From positions 1,054,001 through 1,118,000 of the forward strand of contig NZ_SHKK01000001.1 in assembly GCF_004217135.1 (NCBI RefSeq): a DNA stretch of 64,000 bases, read 5' to 3'. Origin of the DNA: Micromonospora violae. Its GTDB lineage: Bacteria; Actinomycetota; Actinomycetes; Mycobacteriales; Micromonosporaceae. The position numbers were made by a program, and so were the translations under genes. This document shows positions 28,888 through 38,792 of this stretch, piece after piece. The first letter of the stretch is position 1. Every line of letters begins with the position of its first letter. The notes under the pieces are model-generated. The model was given only the letters and a program-made list of their open reading frames with translations. It made no database searches and was not told where the DNA came from.

Positions 28888-29777
28888 TCATGGAAGCCAC
28901 ATGATCGCGGCGATCAGGACCAGGCCGGCTCGGTAGAGGGATGCACGTTTGGCGTAGCGGGTGGCCAGGTCACGCCACTGCTTGAGGCGGTTGAAGCAGC
29001 GCTCCACCACGTTGCGCTTCTTGTAGACCACCTTGTCGAAGGTTGGTGGTCGGCCGCCGGCGCTGCCCATGGCAGCCCTACGGGCCATCTGGTCCGACCG
29101 TTCCGGAATGACGTGCCGAATCCCGCGTTGCCGCAGCGCCCGGCGGGTCGAGTCGTGCGCGTAGTCCTTGTCGGCGATCAGCACGTCGGGGCGTTTGCGG
29201 GGTCGGCCGGGGCCGGGTTCGTTGATCCGGATGGCGTCGAGCAGGGCCAGCAGTTGCGGGTTGTCGCCGGCCTGGCCGGGGGTGAGCAGGATCGACAGCG
29301 GTCGGCCACGTCCGTCGACGGCGAGGTGGATCTTCGTGCTCAGCCCACCTCGGGACCGGCCGATGGCCTCACCATCTTGCGCACCAGGCGTCGCCGCACT
29401 TGTCGCAGAGCCCCTTTTTTGCGGGCACCAGCGGCATGCTGGTGCGCCCGCACGATCGACGAGTCGATGCTGATCGTCCACTGCACCGGTGTGCCGTCGT
29501 CATGAACCTGCGCCGCGGCCAGGACCCGATCCCACGTCCCATCGGCCGTCCAGCGACGCAGCCGTTCGTGGCAGTTCTTCCACGGCCCGAAGCGTTCCGG
29601 CAGGTCCCGCCACGGCGCACCCGTGCGCAGCTTCCACAAGATCCCGTTGATGACCTGCCGGTGATCCCGCCACCGCCCACGCGCTCCGCCCGGCTCCGGC
29701 AGCAGCGCCGCGATCATCGCCCACGCCTCGTCGGTCAACTCACCACGACGCACCACCGGCACATCGTCAACGATCAA
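28888..29777 (-). CDS. IS5-family transposase made by ribosomal frameshift
   Basis: Two overlapping frames. The first starts at 29777 (IVDDVPVVRRGELTDEAWAM) and carries the N-terminal domain through QWTISIDSSIVRAHQHA (first Asp). The second ends at 28888 and carries KIHLAVDGRGRPLSILLTPG, VLIADKDYAHD and the final VVERCFNRLKQWRDLATRY (Glu). They join at a run of six A followed by four G near 29413-29422 by a -1 shift, as is usual for IS5/IS427-type elements. Confidence 0.85.
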
Positions 29778-30089
29778 CCACTACAAGATCGGCAGGACAC
29801 GCCCTAAGCGGAGGTTGCGTCGGTCGTGGAGCTTACTACGAGCGAGCCGGCTCGCCGACTACGCCGCGGCACGCCTCGGTGGTGGAGACGTCCGTTCAGC
29901 GCGGCATGAACCGCCGATGGTGAACGTGCACCGTGGTGCGGCGTGAAGGGTCATTGCGGCGGACGGGCCCAGGGCATCCCATAGGGCTCGTTGGATTGGT
30001 TTTCGGCCGCCTGCGGATGGGGTGTTAGATCCACGATTCCTTCCTTACCCTTGGCTGCGCCGTCATTTGCTGGCGCCGACTTCGAGTTG

Positions 30090-31253
30090 TTAGTCGCCGG
30101 GGAGGATCACCTTCGTGTAGTCGGGTAGTGAGGTCAGCACGCGACGCTGGCCGGTGGCCGGATTGGCGGCGACCAGTTCAACGGCGTCTGCGGTCCAGCG
30201 TTGCAGGAGGACTGCGGTGCCGGCGAGGCCGATGAATTCCTCGCCCTCGTCGCCCTGGGGCGTTACGAGGTCGATGCGGCCGGCTGGTTTGCCGGACCGC
30301 AGATCGACTCCGACCAGCGTCATGGGAAGCGCCGCAGACGCTTTCTGCGGTTGGCTGGCTGGGCCGTCTTCCTGAGGGGCGACGAGAGCCCATACGGTCG
30401 GCGGATCGCCTCCGCCGCGTACGAGCGGGACGAGTGCGTCGCGGATGTCGCCGGGTCCTGCCTGTTGGGTGGTGGGGATCGACACCGAGCGGGCGTTGCG
30501 GCCGTCGATGTCCTGGATCGTGATGGTGAGTTGGCTGCGCGGTTGGTGGTTCGGGCCGAGGGCGAACTCGGTGGTGGCTACTTCGCGTCCGTCGATGAAT
30601 GCGAGCATTCGGCGGGGTGGCATCGCGGGTAACGCAAGCGGGTGTAGCTCCCCGGTGGGCAGGGTGAATGTCGTGAAGGTCTCGCTGGTGCGGGTGCTTT
30701 GCCCGAGCAGCATCGTTTGTCCGTCGGACGACCATTGCCGTACCTCGTATCCGGGCGGGACGGCCAGGTCGGTGGTGCCGGTGAGGTCGCGGATCCACCA
30801 TTGGCGGTCTCGGCGTTGGGCTAACCACTGCCCGTCGGGGGAGAGCGCCTGATTGACTTCGCCCATGGTGGTCGGCCCGACGCTGAATTGGTCACCGGTC
30901 GCGGTCACCAGGTAGGTCGGCAGTTGAGGTAATTCGCCGCTCGCCGCGGTGAAGCTGTTGGGGTCGCGGATTTGGTAGAGGAGGGCTCCCCGTCCGACGG
31001 CCCGGTCGGTGGGCAGGACGGTCGGGGTGGGCGGTGGCAGCAGCCGGTCGGGCAGCCCGGAGAGGAGTTCCGGGCCCGATTCCAGGGTGGGGGCTTCGGC
31101 GGAGGCCGGTGAGCGGGTGGCGATCGTCCGCCAGGCCGTCACCCCGGCGGCCCCGGCGAGCAGCAGCCCGGTGAGCGCGACCGCCAACCATCGCCGACGT
31201 CGGCGTGGTCCCGACGGCGTAACGGGTTCCGGTCCCGAAGCCGTGGATTCCAT
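30090..31253 (-). CDS. Membrane-anchored beta-propeller-like protein
   Basis: 387 residues. A short basic cytoplasmic N-terminus (SGPRRRRR) precedes one membrane helix (WLAVALTGLLLAGAAGVTAW), then a Pro-rich linker. The extracellular domain of ~300 residues has TolB/propeller-like strands (ALSPDGQWLAQRRDRQWWIR, QWSSDGQTMLLGQSTR). It is typically found next to sigma factors or sensor genes, but here it stands alone after an IS5 element. The start ATG at 31253 has GAGGGGG upstream. Confidence 0.78.
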   Translation of the reverse strand: MESTASGPEPVTPSGPRRRRRWLAVALTGLLLAGAAGVTAWRTIATRSPASAEAPTLESGPELLSGLPDRLLPPPTPTVLPTDRAVGRGALLYQIRDPNSFTAASGELPQLPTYLVTATGDQFSVGPTTMGEVNQALSPDGQWLAQRRDRQWWIRDLTGTTDLAVPPGYEVRQWSSDGQTMLLGQSTRTSETFTTFTLPTGELHPLALPAMPPRRMLAFIDGREVATTEFALGPNHQPRSQLTITIQDIDGRNARSVSIPTTQQAGPGDIRDALVPLVRGGGDPPTVWALVAPQEDGPASQPQKASAALPMTLVGVDLRSGKPAGRIDLVTPQGDEGEEFIGLAGTAVLLQRWTADAVELVAANPATGQRRVLTSLPDYTKVILPGD

Positions 31254-31431
31254 TGTCGTGCCCCCTCGATTCGGGTGTGCTGCCGGCGCACAGCACACGG
31301 GAGAACCGCCGGTGGGTCAACGGCCCGATCGGACCCGACGCCTAACCGTGATCTTGGGAAGTGTTGATCCCCGGTGAAGTACCTCGCGTAGCCGGGCGCG
31401 GAAGGCGCTCGGGTCCTACAAGGAGCCATTT

Positions 31432-32110
31432 TCATCCTGCGTAGCGGTGGGCTTCGACGTGGTGCAGGACGAGGATGGCCTGCATGATCGCGGTCGCTCG
31501 GCGTGGGCAGCAGCGCAGCTTGACCAGGCTTTTCCAGGTCTTGAGTGTGGCGATTGCGCGTTCGCCTCGGGCGTGGATCTTCGCGTGGGCCCGGTTGACC
31601 GTCTTCTGTCGGCGTGACAGCTTCGGTCGGAAGCGGCGCCGATTGAACGGGGTGCGCATGCTGCCGTGGGTGCCTTGGTGGCCCTTGTCCGCGAAGGTCA
31701 TCACGTCGGCGCTGGTCAGGGCGTTGATGATGCCGTGGGTGCGGGCGGCGGTCAGGTCGTGCGTCGAGCCGGGCAGCGCGGCCGAGGCCCAGACGAGACG
31801 CCCGGCCGCGTCGGCGATGACCTGAACGTTCACTCCGTGACGCTTGTGTTTTCCGGAGTAGTACGGCTTCTGGTTGGCGACCCGGTCGATCGGGATCAGG
31901 GTGCCGTCGAGGATGGCGTAGGCGAGCAGCCGGATCCTGGTCATGGCCGTGGCCAGGTCGTCGGCGGTCGCGGCGAGCAGATCGATGGCCTCGCGGACAT
32001 AACGCCAGGCCGTCGTGACGCCGATCTCGAATCCGGCGGCCAGGCGGGTCAGGTGTCGCCGTTGCGTAGGTGGGCCAGGGCGAGCAGGGCTTGCCGGCCG
32101 GGGTCGAGGC
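31432..32110 (-). pseudogene. 5'-truncated IS5/ISL2-type transposase
   Basis: The DDE_Tnp_4-like domain is intact: LAYAILDGTLIPIDRV (first Asp), VMTFADKGHQGTHG (second Asp) and HARGERAIATLKTWKSL (Glu). Upstream, the expected N-terminal motif LLALAHLRNGDT is one frame off near 32055 and the beginning of the gene is missing. The element is therefore dead. Confidence 0.8.
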
Positions 32111-32119
32111 GTCGCCACC

Positions 32120-32415
32120 GGGAGCATCGCTGCTGGCGGCGGGTTATCGCCGCAGCCGCCGCCGGCATGTCCGAACGCGCCACCGCCGCGAAACTCGGCG
32201 TCGCTCAACCAACCGTCCACAGCTGGCTCGACGGCCGCAACGCCGCGCCCATGCCCGCGCCGACCATCAGCGGGCGGGTGTGGCCCCTCTTCTCCAAGCT
32301 CCTCCGCACCGGCATTCTCAACGACGCGCTCGTGCCGACCAGGGTCGTCTCTAGCGCAAGAAGTAAAAACGGCCGCCGCCCGCCTCGATCGGACCCACCC
32401 CAATCAGCCCGGTAG
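32120..32415 (+). pseudogene. Helix-turn-helix protein fragment
   Basis: The frame reads GMSERATAAKLGVAQPTVHS, a helix-turn-helix, then WLDGRNAAPMPAP and LFSKLLRTGILND. There is no start before it: the frame runs back into the transposase remnant. It is probably the 3' part of a regulator cut by that element. Confidence 0.45.
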
Positions 32416-32480
32416 GGCCTCGGCGGCCTACGTTCGATGTGGCACGATCCCGGGCGTGGATCTACCTGGGGCAAGGTGAC

Positions 32481-33413
32481 ATGGCACTCGACATCACATA
32501 CGGCCGACCTGAGTTGCTGGCGGTGCGTACCGCGGCCCGCGGTGGTGATTGGCCCGGCCTGATGGATGCGATCACGGCCGGCGTATCCGATGACGAAGAT
32601 CGGTCAGACCGCGTCGAAGTTGCCGTGCAGACCTTGATCGGGCGATGGAAGGCCGTTGTCCCGGCCCAGTTCGAGCAGTACATCGCCTCGCTCGGAGCAG
32701 ACGCTACCGCGTACCTGCTGCGGGGCGCGCTGGAAGTCGAACGGGCTTGGCTGTTACGCGGCGGGGCTCTTGCCCGCTACACCCGCAGCGAGCAGATGTC
32801 GAGCTTCCACCACGGTCTGCACTGTGCCCAGGAGCTGCTGCAGGCGTCGGCCGCGCTGGCGCCTGCGGACGCATCGCCCTGGGTGTGGCTACTGCAGCTG
32901 GCGCGAGGGCTGGAGATCGGCCCGGAGCGTACCGGCGAACACCGCGAGGAGCTGGCCAAGCGCAGTCCCTACCACTTTCGCGGGCACTATCAAGCAGTCA
33001 TGTCCGTCACTCCGCACTGGGGATATTCCGCCGCCTTCACGGCACAGTGCGCGCGGGAGTGGACCGACGGCCATCCCATCGGTTCCCCGACTCACGCGTT
33101 GATCCACATCGCAAATTTCGAACGCTGGCGCCGCGACAACACCGGCACGCCCCTGCGGAAGGACGTCGACGCTCTCGAACGCACCCGGCAGGCGTCGACT
33201 CGGATGAACCTGGCAAGCTGCGAGCGGCCCGGCGAGATACTCGCTCACAACTATGCCGCCGCCTGGTTCAGCGTCATAGGCGACCGGAAATCGGCCAGGC
33301 CACACCTTGCCTTGATGCGGGGCCGGGTGACCCGATGGCCCTGGAACGACGTGGGCGCCAACCCCATGGCCGTCTACCGCGTTCACCGGCTGCGGGCAGC
33401 GCTCGGCATCTGA
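32481..33413 (+). CDS. Hypothetical protein, 310 aa, helical
   Basis: Start ATG at 32481 (MALDITYGRPELLAVRTAAR), preceded by GGGGCAAGGTG. Long alpha-helical protein with paired-helix segments (GALEVERAWLLRGGALARYT, SPWVWLLQLARGLEIGPERT). The pattern resembles the DUF4034-type families of TPR-like actinobacterial proteins, without certainty. No partner genes. Confidence 0.68.
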   Translation: MALDITYGRPELLAVRTAARGGDWPGLMDAITAGVSDDEDRSDRVEVAVQTLIGRWKAVVPAQFEQYIASLGADATAYLLRGALEVERAWLLRGGALARYTRSEQMSSFHHGLHCAQELLQASAALAPADASPWVWLLQLARGLEIGPERTGEHREELAKRSPYHFRGHYQAVMSVTPHWGYSAAFTAQCAREWTDGHPIGSPTHALIHIANFERWRRDNTGTPLRKDVDALERTRQASTRMNLASCERPGEILAHNYAAAWFSVIGDRKSARPHLALMRGRVTRWPWNDVGANPMAVYRVHRLRAALGI

Positions 33414-33483
33414 TCCAGCGTGCGGTTAGCGTACCTCTGCGGTTTTGGGCAGCAGTCGACGGTGCCCTATGTGGCCTGGCAGG

Positions 33484-33610
33484 GAAGTGTGCGCAGGTCC
33501 TGGCGGTATAAAGCCATTGGTTGGTTTGGCCGTGCAACTGGGAGCAGATTGGGCGCAGGTTGGCGAAGAGCTCACCGCGACCGAAGTGCTCACCGACGCC
33601 GGACAGAGAC
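33484..33610 (+). repeat. Dispersed repeat, copy B
   Basis: Second copy of the repeat at 20926-21051 with GCAACTGGGAGCAGATTGGG, CACCGACGCCGGACAGAGA and the upstream word TGTGCGCAGGTC. It is gene-free and followed by IS110 remains. Confidence 0.7.
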
Positions 33611-33699
33611 GAGAGCGTTGAACTGCGGTGATGCGGTCGGGCGGTGCGGTGTGAACTCCCAGTAGAGGTCGAAGTGGTCAGGCGTCTACTGCTCCGGGA

Positions 33700-34393
33700 T
33701 GGCTGTCACCGGCCGGCTTTAGCTCTTTGTCTGCCTCCTTGGAGCGCCGGTAGATCCGTTCGAGGTCACCGATCAGCTCCGCGGCGACCCGCCGTCGAGC
33801 CTTGCCGACCGCGTCACGGGGCCGGACCGCGGCCAGCAGTGCCTTGGCCTGGGCGGCGGACAGGTTCTTCTTCGCTCCGCCGGGAATCAGTTCCAGCAGC
33901 AGTTGGTGCAGCTGGACACCGTCCGGGTTTGGTCGACGCCGAGGGAGCGACGCCGGTCGACCAGGATCCGCAGCAGTGCGAGCTGCTCGTCGTTGACCAC
34001 CGGGCGCAGCCCGGCCATGCGGGCGCCGACCAGCGCGATGGAGTGGGCGTCGGTGGCGTCGGTCTTGCGGCCCTGCCCGGTGGCGAACACCCGCGCCCTG
34101 GCCGACAGCCTCGGCGGGACGTCGACGACCTGCTCGCCGTCGGCCAGGAGCCGGCTGGCGATGTGCCGGCTTATCCCTTGGCAGCCCTCGATCGCCCAGA
34201 TCCGGTTCGGCCATTGGTTGGCGTACTCCCTCATCGCCGCGTAGCCGTTGCGGTCGGTGTCGAACCGGCCGCCGCCGACGATGGTCTCGTCGCCGGCCAT
34301 GACCTCGATCGTGGCAGAGCGCTTGTGCGGGTCCATCCCGATGACCACACGATCTGACGTGCCACTCACCGCGTCCTCCGATGCTCGATCCAC
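33700..34393 (-). pseudogene. IS110-family transposase, N-terminal half
   Basis: Begins at 34393 with the RuvC-like DEDD domain: DRVVIGMDPHKRSATIEVMA (first Asp), IWAIEGCQG (Glu) and GRKTDATDAHSIALVGARMA (the Asp pair). Near 33915 the frame shifts into LLLELIPGGAKKNLSAAQAK and LIGDLERIYRRSKEAD. The C-terminal domain is missing, so it is inactive. Confidence 0.85.
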
Positions 34394-34559
34394 CTGGGTT
34401 GTCGAGCCGGGAGGGCAACGCTACTTCGAGCCGAGCAGACCCCTCTTGAGCCTCTCCCCGCCCTGGGGCGACGCCCGGGCCGCGCAGGCCAAATGAGAGC
34501 CACAGCCCGGGCGCCTCGACCGAAGCCTGGCCGGGCCACGGTCGCAGGTCAATGAAACA

Positions 34560-34830
34560 AGTAGCCGTTGACAAAGTGCGGTGATCGTGGGCGTGCTCGC
34601 GCTGGAGCCAGTTGCCGTTCCCCGTTGTCCTCCCGGGCCCGCTGCCATGGCGGCTGTGGCGTCGTCGGTCATGCACTGGTAGACGATGTCGGACAGGCGT
34701 CGTTTCAGGGCGCGCATCACTTCCATCGATGTCTCGCCGGAGGCATTCTTGCGGTCGAAGTAGGCGCGTCCCTCGGTGGGGTTGCGTAGCTGGACGGTGG
34801 CCATGATGTGCAGCTGGCGTCGAGCGCGCT
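34560..34830 (-). pseudogene. IS110-family transposase, C-terminal fragment
   Basis: NPTEGRAYFDRKNASGETSM and VMRALKRRLSDIVYQCM match the C-terminal Transposase_20 domain end, followed by the typical GPGGQRGTATGSS tail. It lies 5' of the N-terminal half at 33700-34393 on the same strand, so two IS110 copies must have been present head to tail. Confidence 0.8.
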
Positions 34831-34854
34831 CCAGACAGACGGTCGACCATGCCA

Positions 34855-35460
34855 TTAGCCGTAGGCAATTCCAGCGTGATCGAGTAGACGACACATATCG
34901 TGGAAACCCTCCGCGCAGGCATCAACGACAGCGTCATGCCGGCCGGAGGTCTTCGCGTACAGCAACAGGAAGTACGGATCGACGAGGTCGGGGGCATAGA
35001 TGTTGGCCTCGACGACCTCGCCGCTCACTGCATTATCGAACTGGCAGTGCTCTCCGTGCGGGTACAGGTACCAGGTCGCGTCGTGATATCGCACAGACTC
35101 CGGGGGATCCGCGTCGATGTCGCTCGCAGGTGACGAACCAGCTTCCATCTCCGCGACGAGCGCGGCTGCTACCCGGCGGAACTCGGCGACAAGGTTCTCC
35201 AGAGCCGTGCGTACGGCAGCGGCTTCCGAGTCGCTGACGAGCTGCAGCACAGTGAGGATCGACCCCTGGCGTCCCGCGGAGGCGAAGACGGTCATATCGG
35301 GCTGGAGCGCAACCCGTAACGCCCGCGCAGCGGCCGTGGCAGCCGGCATCGTGACGGTCTCGTCGAGGACGACGATCAGACCGCGGCCGCGGGCGACCCG
35401 CCGACGAAGGTCGGCGGGGTCCGGCACTCCTGCGGCAATCGCGCCGGCCCCTGTGTCCAT
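34855..35460 (-). CDS. Hypothetical protein, 201 aa
   Basis: Soluble protein starting MDTGAGAIAAGVPDPADLRR. One half is alpha/beta (RGLIVVLDETVTMPAATAAA), the other is aromatic and acidic (SVRYHDATWYLYPHGEHCQF, LVDPYFLLLYAKTSGRHD). I do not recognise the family. The start at 35460 is the first ATG in the frame. Confidence 0.62.
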   Translation of the reverse strand: MDTGAGAIAAGVPDPADLRRRVARGRGLIVVLDETVTMPAATAAARALRVALQPDMTVFASAGRQGSILTVLQLVSDSEAAAVRTALENLVAEFRRVAAALVAEMEAGSSPASDIDADPPESVRYHDATWYLYPHGEHCQFDNAVSGEVVEANIYAPDLVDPYFLLLYAKTSGRHDAVVDACAEGFHDMCRLLDHAGIAYG

Positions 35461-35671
35461 GCGGCAACGCTAACTCGAACACATTCGCCAATCGGAATGG
35501 CCGAGGGCACTCAACTCGGGCGTCGAGGAGTCAGCACTTAGCGCGATGGATGAGCTTGTGACGGTCAGGTCAGCGACCGGCCAACAGCATCGAGCCGAGG
35601 GCCTTCGTCGCCGCGCTGCTTGACGGGTGCCAATGACCCCAAGCAGGCGGTCAGAACCTGGCCGGTCCCGC

Positions 35672-36115
35672 TCAATCCTCGGCTGCCGGCGTAGCTGCCG
35701 GGCCCGCCTGATCGGCCTCCCGGCTCGCGAGCGCGAAGCGGCGGACGAACTCGACATCCTCGTCCAGGTGCAGGGCGGTGACTGGCGCATCCTCCATCGG
35801 CGGCGTCTCGGTGCCGACCGAATATCGCGTACGCACCACTTCGCCGTACGGGCCCTGCTCGTCGATCTCGGCGAGGATGAACGGGGTGCCGGCAGCCCAC
35901 CTCCCGGAGGCTGTCCAGGTGTACCGCAGCTCGACCTCGCCGTCGCGGGGGCAATCCCAGGTGAGTTGACTCACCGCAGCGCTGCCGGTGTTGGCGACCG
36001 CCGTCCAGCCAGTGCCGTCACGCCGAAGACAGACCCAGCTCGACTCCATCGCACCGTAGTCGTACGGACTGCTGTCCCAGAATCCCACAAGGTTCTCGTC
36101 CCGCATGAAGAGCAT
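35672..36115 (-). CDS. Hypothetical protein, 147 aa
   Basis: Starts MLFMRDENLVGFWDSSPYDY at 36115; a longer frame to 36343 has an Arg-rich, non-protein-like start. The middle (ESSWVCLRRDGTGWTAVANT, ELRYTWTASGRWAAGTPFIL) is a beta-rich fold resembling lipocalin- or avidin-like small proteins. The C-terminus is charged. The family is unknown to me. Confidence 0.62.
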   Translation of the reverse strand: MLFMRDENLVGFWDSSPYDYGAMESSWVCLRRDGTGWTAVANTGSAAVSQLTWDCPRDGEVELRYTWTASGRWAAGTPFILAEIDEQGPYGEVVRTRYSVGTETPPMEDAPVTALHLDEDVEFVRRFALASREADQAGPAATPAAED

Positions 36116-36401
36116 GATCGCAGAAGCGAGACGACGGAGTTCCGACGCGGATCTCTCGCGTGCGCACCGATCGACCCAGCACTGGTTCGGCGTGCCCATG
36201 GTTCGGGCGGTGCGACAGCGCGCCGGCGCCGCGCTCACACCATCATCCCGACGACCGAGACGATCGCCTGAGGCAGGATTACGGCGGCCGGTGCGCCGGT
36301 GATCAAGGCGGCCAGGGGCGGGCCCCCACTCCGCCACTGCCACAGGTCGTACCGACCTGGTTCAATCCGCAGGACAAGCGAGCACGACAGGCGGAGGGCC
36401 A

Positions 36402-36776
36402 ATGGGAAGCTGGGGCAACGGCAACTTCGACAACGACACCGCGGCCGACCATCTGGGGATCTTGACCGACCGACTCATCGCCGAAGTCGCCGAGGCGATG
36501 TCCGGCGACCCCGTCGAGATCGAGCCCGACGAGTACTGGGGCGTCGCCGTGCCCTGCAATCTCGAGCTGCTCCACCTCATTGCGCAACAGAACTACGTCG
36601 GGGCCAACCTGCCCGACCCGGACACCATCGCCGACTGGAGAACCAAGTTCCTGACCGTCTGGGAAGGGGCCATCGACGACCTGGAGCCCACACCCGACCA
36701 CAAGGAACAGCGGCGCGCTTACCTCGTCCGAACCTTCGACCAGCTCGCCGAACTGGCCAAGGCCGAGCAGGCGTAA
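36402..36776 (+). CDS. DUF4259-type protein
   Basis: 124 residues starting MGSWGNGNFDNDTAADHLGI, which is the hallmark of the DUF4259 family: the Gly/Trp/Asn-rich start is followed by D-DAAxD. The function is unknown; members are frequent as single genes in accessory regions. GGAGGGCCA immediately before the ATG gives a good ribosome-binding site. Confidence 0.85.
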   Translation: MGSWGNGNFDNDTAADHLGILTDRLIAEVAEAMSGDPVEIEPDEYWGVAVPCNLELLHLIAQQNYVGANLPDPDTIADWRTKFLTVWEGAIDDLEPTPDHKEQRRAYLVRTFDQLAELAKAEQA

Positions 36777-36779
36777 CGC

Positions 36780-36950
36780 TCCGGCCGTCTCCCGGATCAG
36801 CGCGAGGGACGGCACTGCGGGCAGCACCGCCAGGCCACACAATGCGAACAGGTACGCGCCACCGCCGTCCGCATACCCGGCGTGGAACTTGGCGTCGCCC
36901 GCGATCAGCGGCACCTCGAACGCCCGTACCAGGTGCAGCGGGGATCAAGC
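36780..36950 (-). pseudogene. Coding remnant, unknown protein
   Basis: The minus-strand frame reads VPLIAGDAKFHAGYADGGGA then YLFALCGLAVLPAVPSLALI, a coherent protein-like stretch with a hydrophobic segment. It lacks a start and runs into an unrelated gene, so at most it is a fragment. Confidence 0.35.
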
Positions 36951-37034
36951 CGGTCATCGCGCGCGCGAACGAACAAGTTCCCGGATGTGATTGGCTTTGC
37001 GTCGGGATATGGTCTTCGCGGGGAGGTCGTGCAA

Positions 37035-37293
37035 ATGATTGCCTCGAACGTGGACGCGCGCCACGGCCTACTCGGACGTGATGCCGAGGTGACCCGGATT
37101 CGCCAGCTGTCGACTGCGCCGGGAGGTCCGGTGTTCGTCATGGTGACCGGCGAACCGGGCATCGGAAAGTCTCAGCTCCTCGCCACCTTCGCCCGGTTGA
37201 CGGCCGACCGACCGGCGCTCGTCGGTCGGGCCACCGAGTTCGAACGCAATGCCCCGCTCGGACTGGTCCTCGACGTGCTGGCCGATGCGGATA
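37035..37293 (+). pseudogene. AAA/STAND ATPase N-terminus cut by IS630
   Basis: Starts ATG 37035 after GGGAGG. It has HGLLGRDAEVTRIRQL and the P-loop VTGEPGIGKSQLL, the beginning of a LuxR/AfsR-type regulator ATPase (usual length ~900 residues). After ~85 residues the IS630 element begins. No continuation is found on the other side beyond a short frame, so most of the gene is lost. Confidence 0.8.
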
Positions 37294-38571
37294 GTGCGCT
37301 GTCCATGAACGTTCACCGGGTCGGTGACACGCCGGGCGGCGTGCGTTCGGATGAGGTGGTGAGGGCTCACTCTCGACGGCGGTGATGGAGACCGTTGAGA
37401 GTGAGGTGGGTGGATTGGCCGAGCCGGTACGGGCACGGCGGTTGACGGAGGACGAGGGCCGCAGGCTGCAACAACTCGTGCGACGAGGCAAGCATGACTC
37501 CGTCCGGGTCCGACGGGCGATGATCATCATGGCGTCGGCGTCCGGGACACCTGTCGCGTCGATCGCTCGGTTGGTCGCTGCGCATGAGGACACCGTCCGT
37601 GACGTGGTCCACCTGTTCAACGAGATCGGACTACGCGCGTTGGACCCTCAATGGGCGGGAGGCCGTCCCCGCCGGATCAATGACGACGATGAAGCGTTCA
37701 TCGTCGCGACGGCCACTACGCGTCCGAGCAAGCTCGGGCGTCCGTTTACCCGCTGGAGCCTGCGCAAACTCGCCGACTATCTCGCTACCGACGCCAGCCG
37801 GCAGGTGATCATCGGCCGGGAACGGCTCCGGCAGCTGCTGCGCGACAACCAGGTCAGCTGGCAGCGCACGCGAACGTGGAAGGAATCATCGGATCCGGAC
37901 TTCGACGCCAAACTCGACCGGATCGAAGAGGTGACCAGCCAGTTTCCGCAGCGGTGTTTCGCCTTCGACCAGTTCGGGCCGCTGTCGATCCGCCCGCACC
38001 ACGGTGGTGGGTGGGCGCCGCGATCGCATCCGGACCGGCTGCCCGCAACCTACAAACGCACGCACGGTATCCGCTACTTCCACGGCTGTTACCGCTTCGC
38101 CGACGACCAACTCTGGGGGCGTGATGCGCCGCCGCAAGGGCGGCGACCACACCCTTGTCCGCCCTGAAATCGATCCGGGCCGCACGTCCGGACGGCGCGC
38201 CGATCTACGTCATCCTGGACAACCTCTCAGCGAACAAGACCCCGGCCATCCGCCGATGGGCGGCCCGGAACAAGGTCGAACTCTGCCTGACCCCGACCAG
38301 CGCGTCGTGGGCGAATCCGATCGAAGCCCAGTTCGGGCCGCTACGCACCTTCACCATGACGAACTCGAACCATCCGAACCACACCGTCCTGGCACGTGAA
38401 ATGCAGAAATACCTGCGCTGGCGCAACGCCAACACCCGTCACCCCGACGTCCTGGCCGCCCAACGCCGAGAACGCGCCCGCGTCCGCAGCGAACGCCAAC
38501 ACCGCTGGGGCCGACCCCGCACCAAGGCCGCCTGACGACTCAGACCCGGCGAACGTTCATGGGCAGCGCAC
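37294..38571. mobile_element. IS630-family insertion sequence
   Basis: 1278 bp with inverted repeats GTGCGCTG(T/C)CCATGAACGTTC and TA on both sides (37292-37293 and 38572-38573), the target of IS630/mariner-type elements. The transposase gene is frame-disrupted. Confidence 0.9.
37382..38535 (+). pseudogene. IS630-family transposase, frame-disrupted
   Basis: The helix-turn-helix region (ASIARLVAAHEDTVRDVVHL) and first catalytic Asp (RCFAFDQFGPLSIRPH) are in one frame. The second Asp (IYVILDNLSANKTPA) and Glu (SASWANPIEAQFG) are in another. Two shifts lie between 38115 and 38155, the first at a run of five G where four would keep the frame. Either it is decayed or the runs are sequencing errors. 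Confidence 0.82.
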
Positions 38572-38573
38572 TA

Positions 38574-38792
38574 GAGGTGACAGAGATTCCCCTGGGCTAC
38601 GCGCCCTACCGGGTTGCCGAGGACAAGTAGCGCCGGCCAGTGTGCCCCTTGCGTCAGTTCATTTCACGCCAGGCGGATGGTCGCGTCGATGTCACGCGTC
38701 CCTTGACACGCTGTGCGCTGCTGGGTAGACGGCTTTCGTGATTGCGTCGATCTCTGTGGTGGATGTCGCCAGGAGATGGAGGAGGGCTAGCC
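38574..38792. other. Short gap before the split gene
   Basis: Begins with a frame tail ending EIPLGYAPYRVAEDK and a stop, probably the end of an unrelated lost gene. From 38733 it matches the upstream region of the 26127 gene (GTGATTGCGTCGATCTCTG). Confidence 0.4.

Larger units (their letters stand above)
28283..29804. mobile_element. IS5-family insertion sequence with a passenger gene
   Basis: Inverted repeats GGGCCTGTCCTGCCGATC (left) and GGGCGTGTCCTGCCGATC (right, reversed) with a TA duplication outside (28281-28282, 29805-29806). The unit is 1522 bp, longer than the ~0.9 kb usual for this group, because a 522-bp passenger gene lies between the transposase 3' end and the left repeat. Confidence 0.8.

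Noticed and set aside
38573..38630. Continuation of the AAA ATPase after the IS630 element
   Set aside because: The short tail EIPLGYAPYRVAEDK does not fit a LuxR/AfsR-type protein, and the frame does not join the 37035 gene after removal of the IS.
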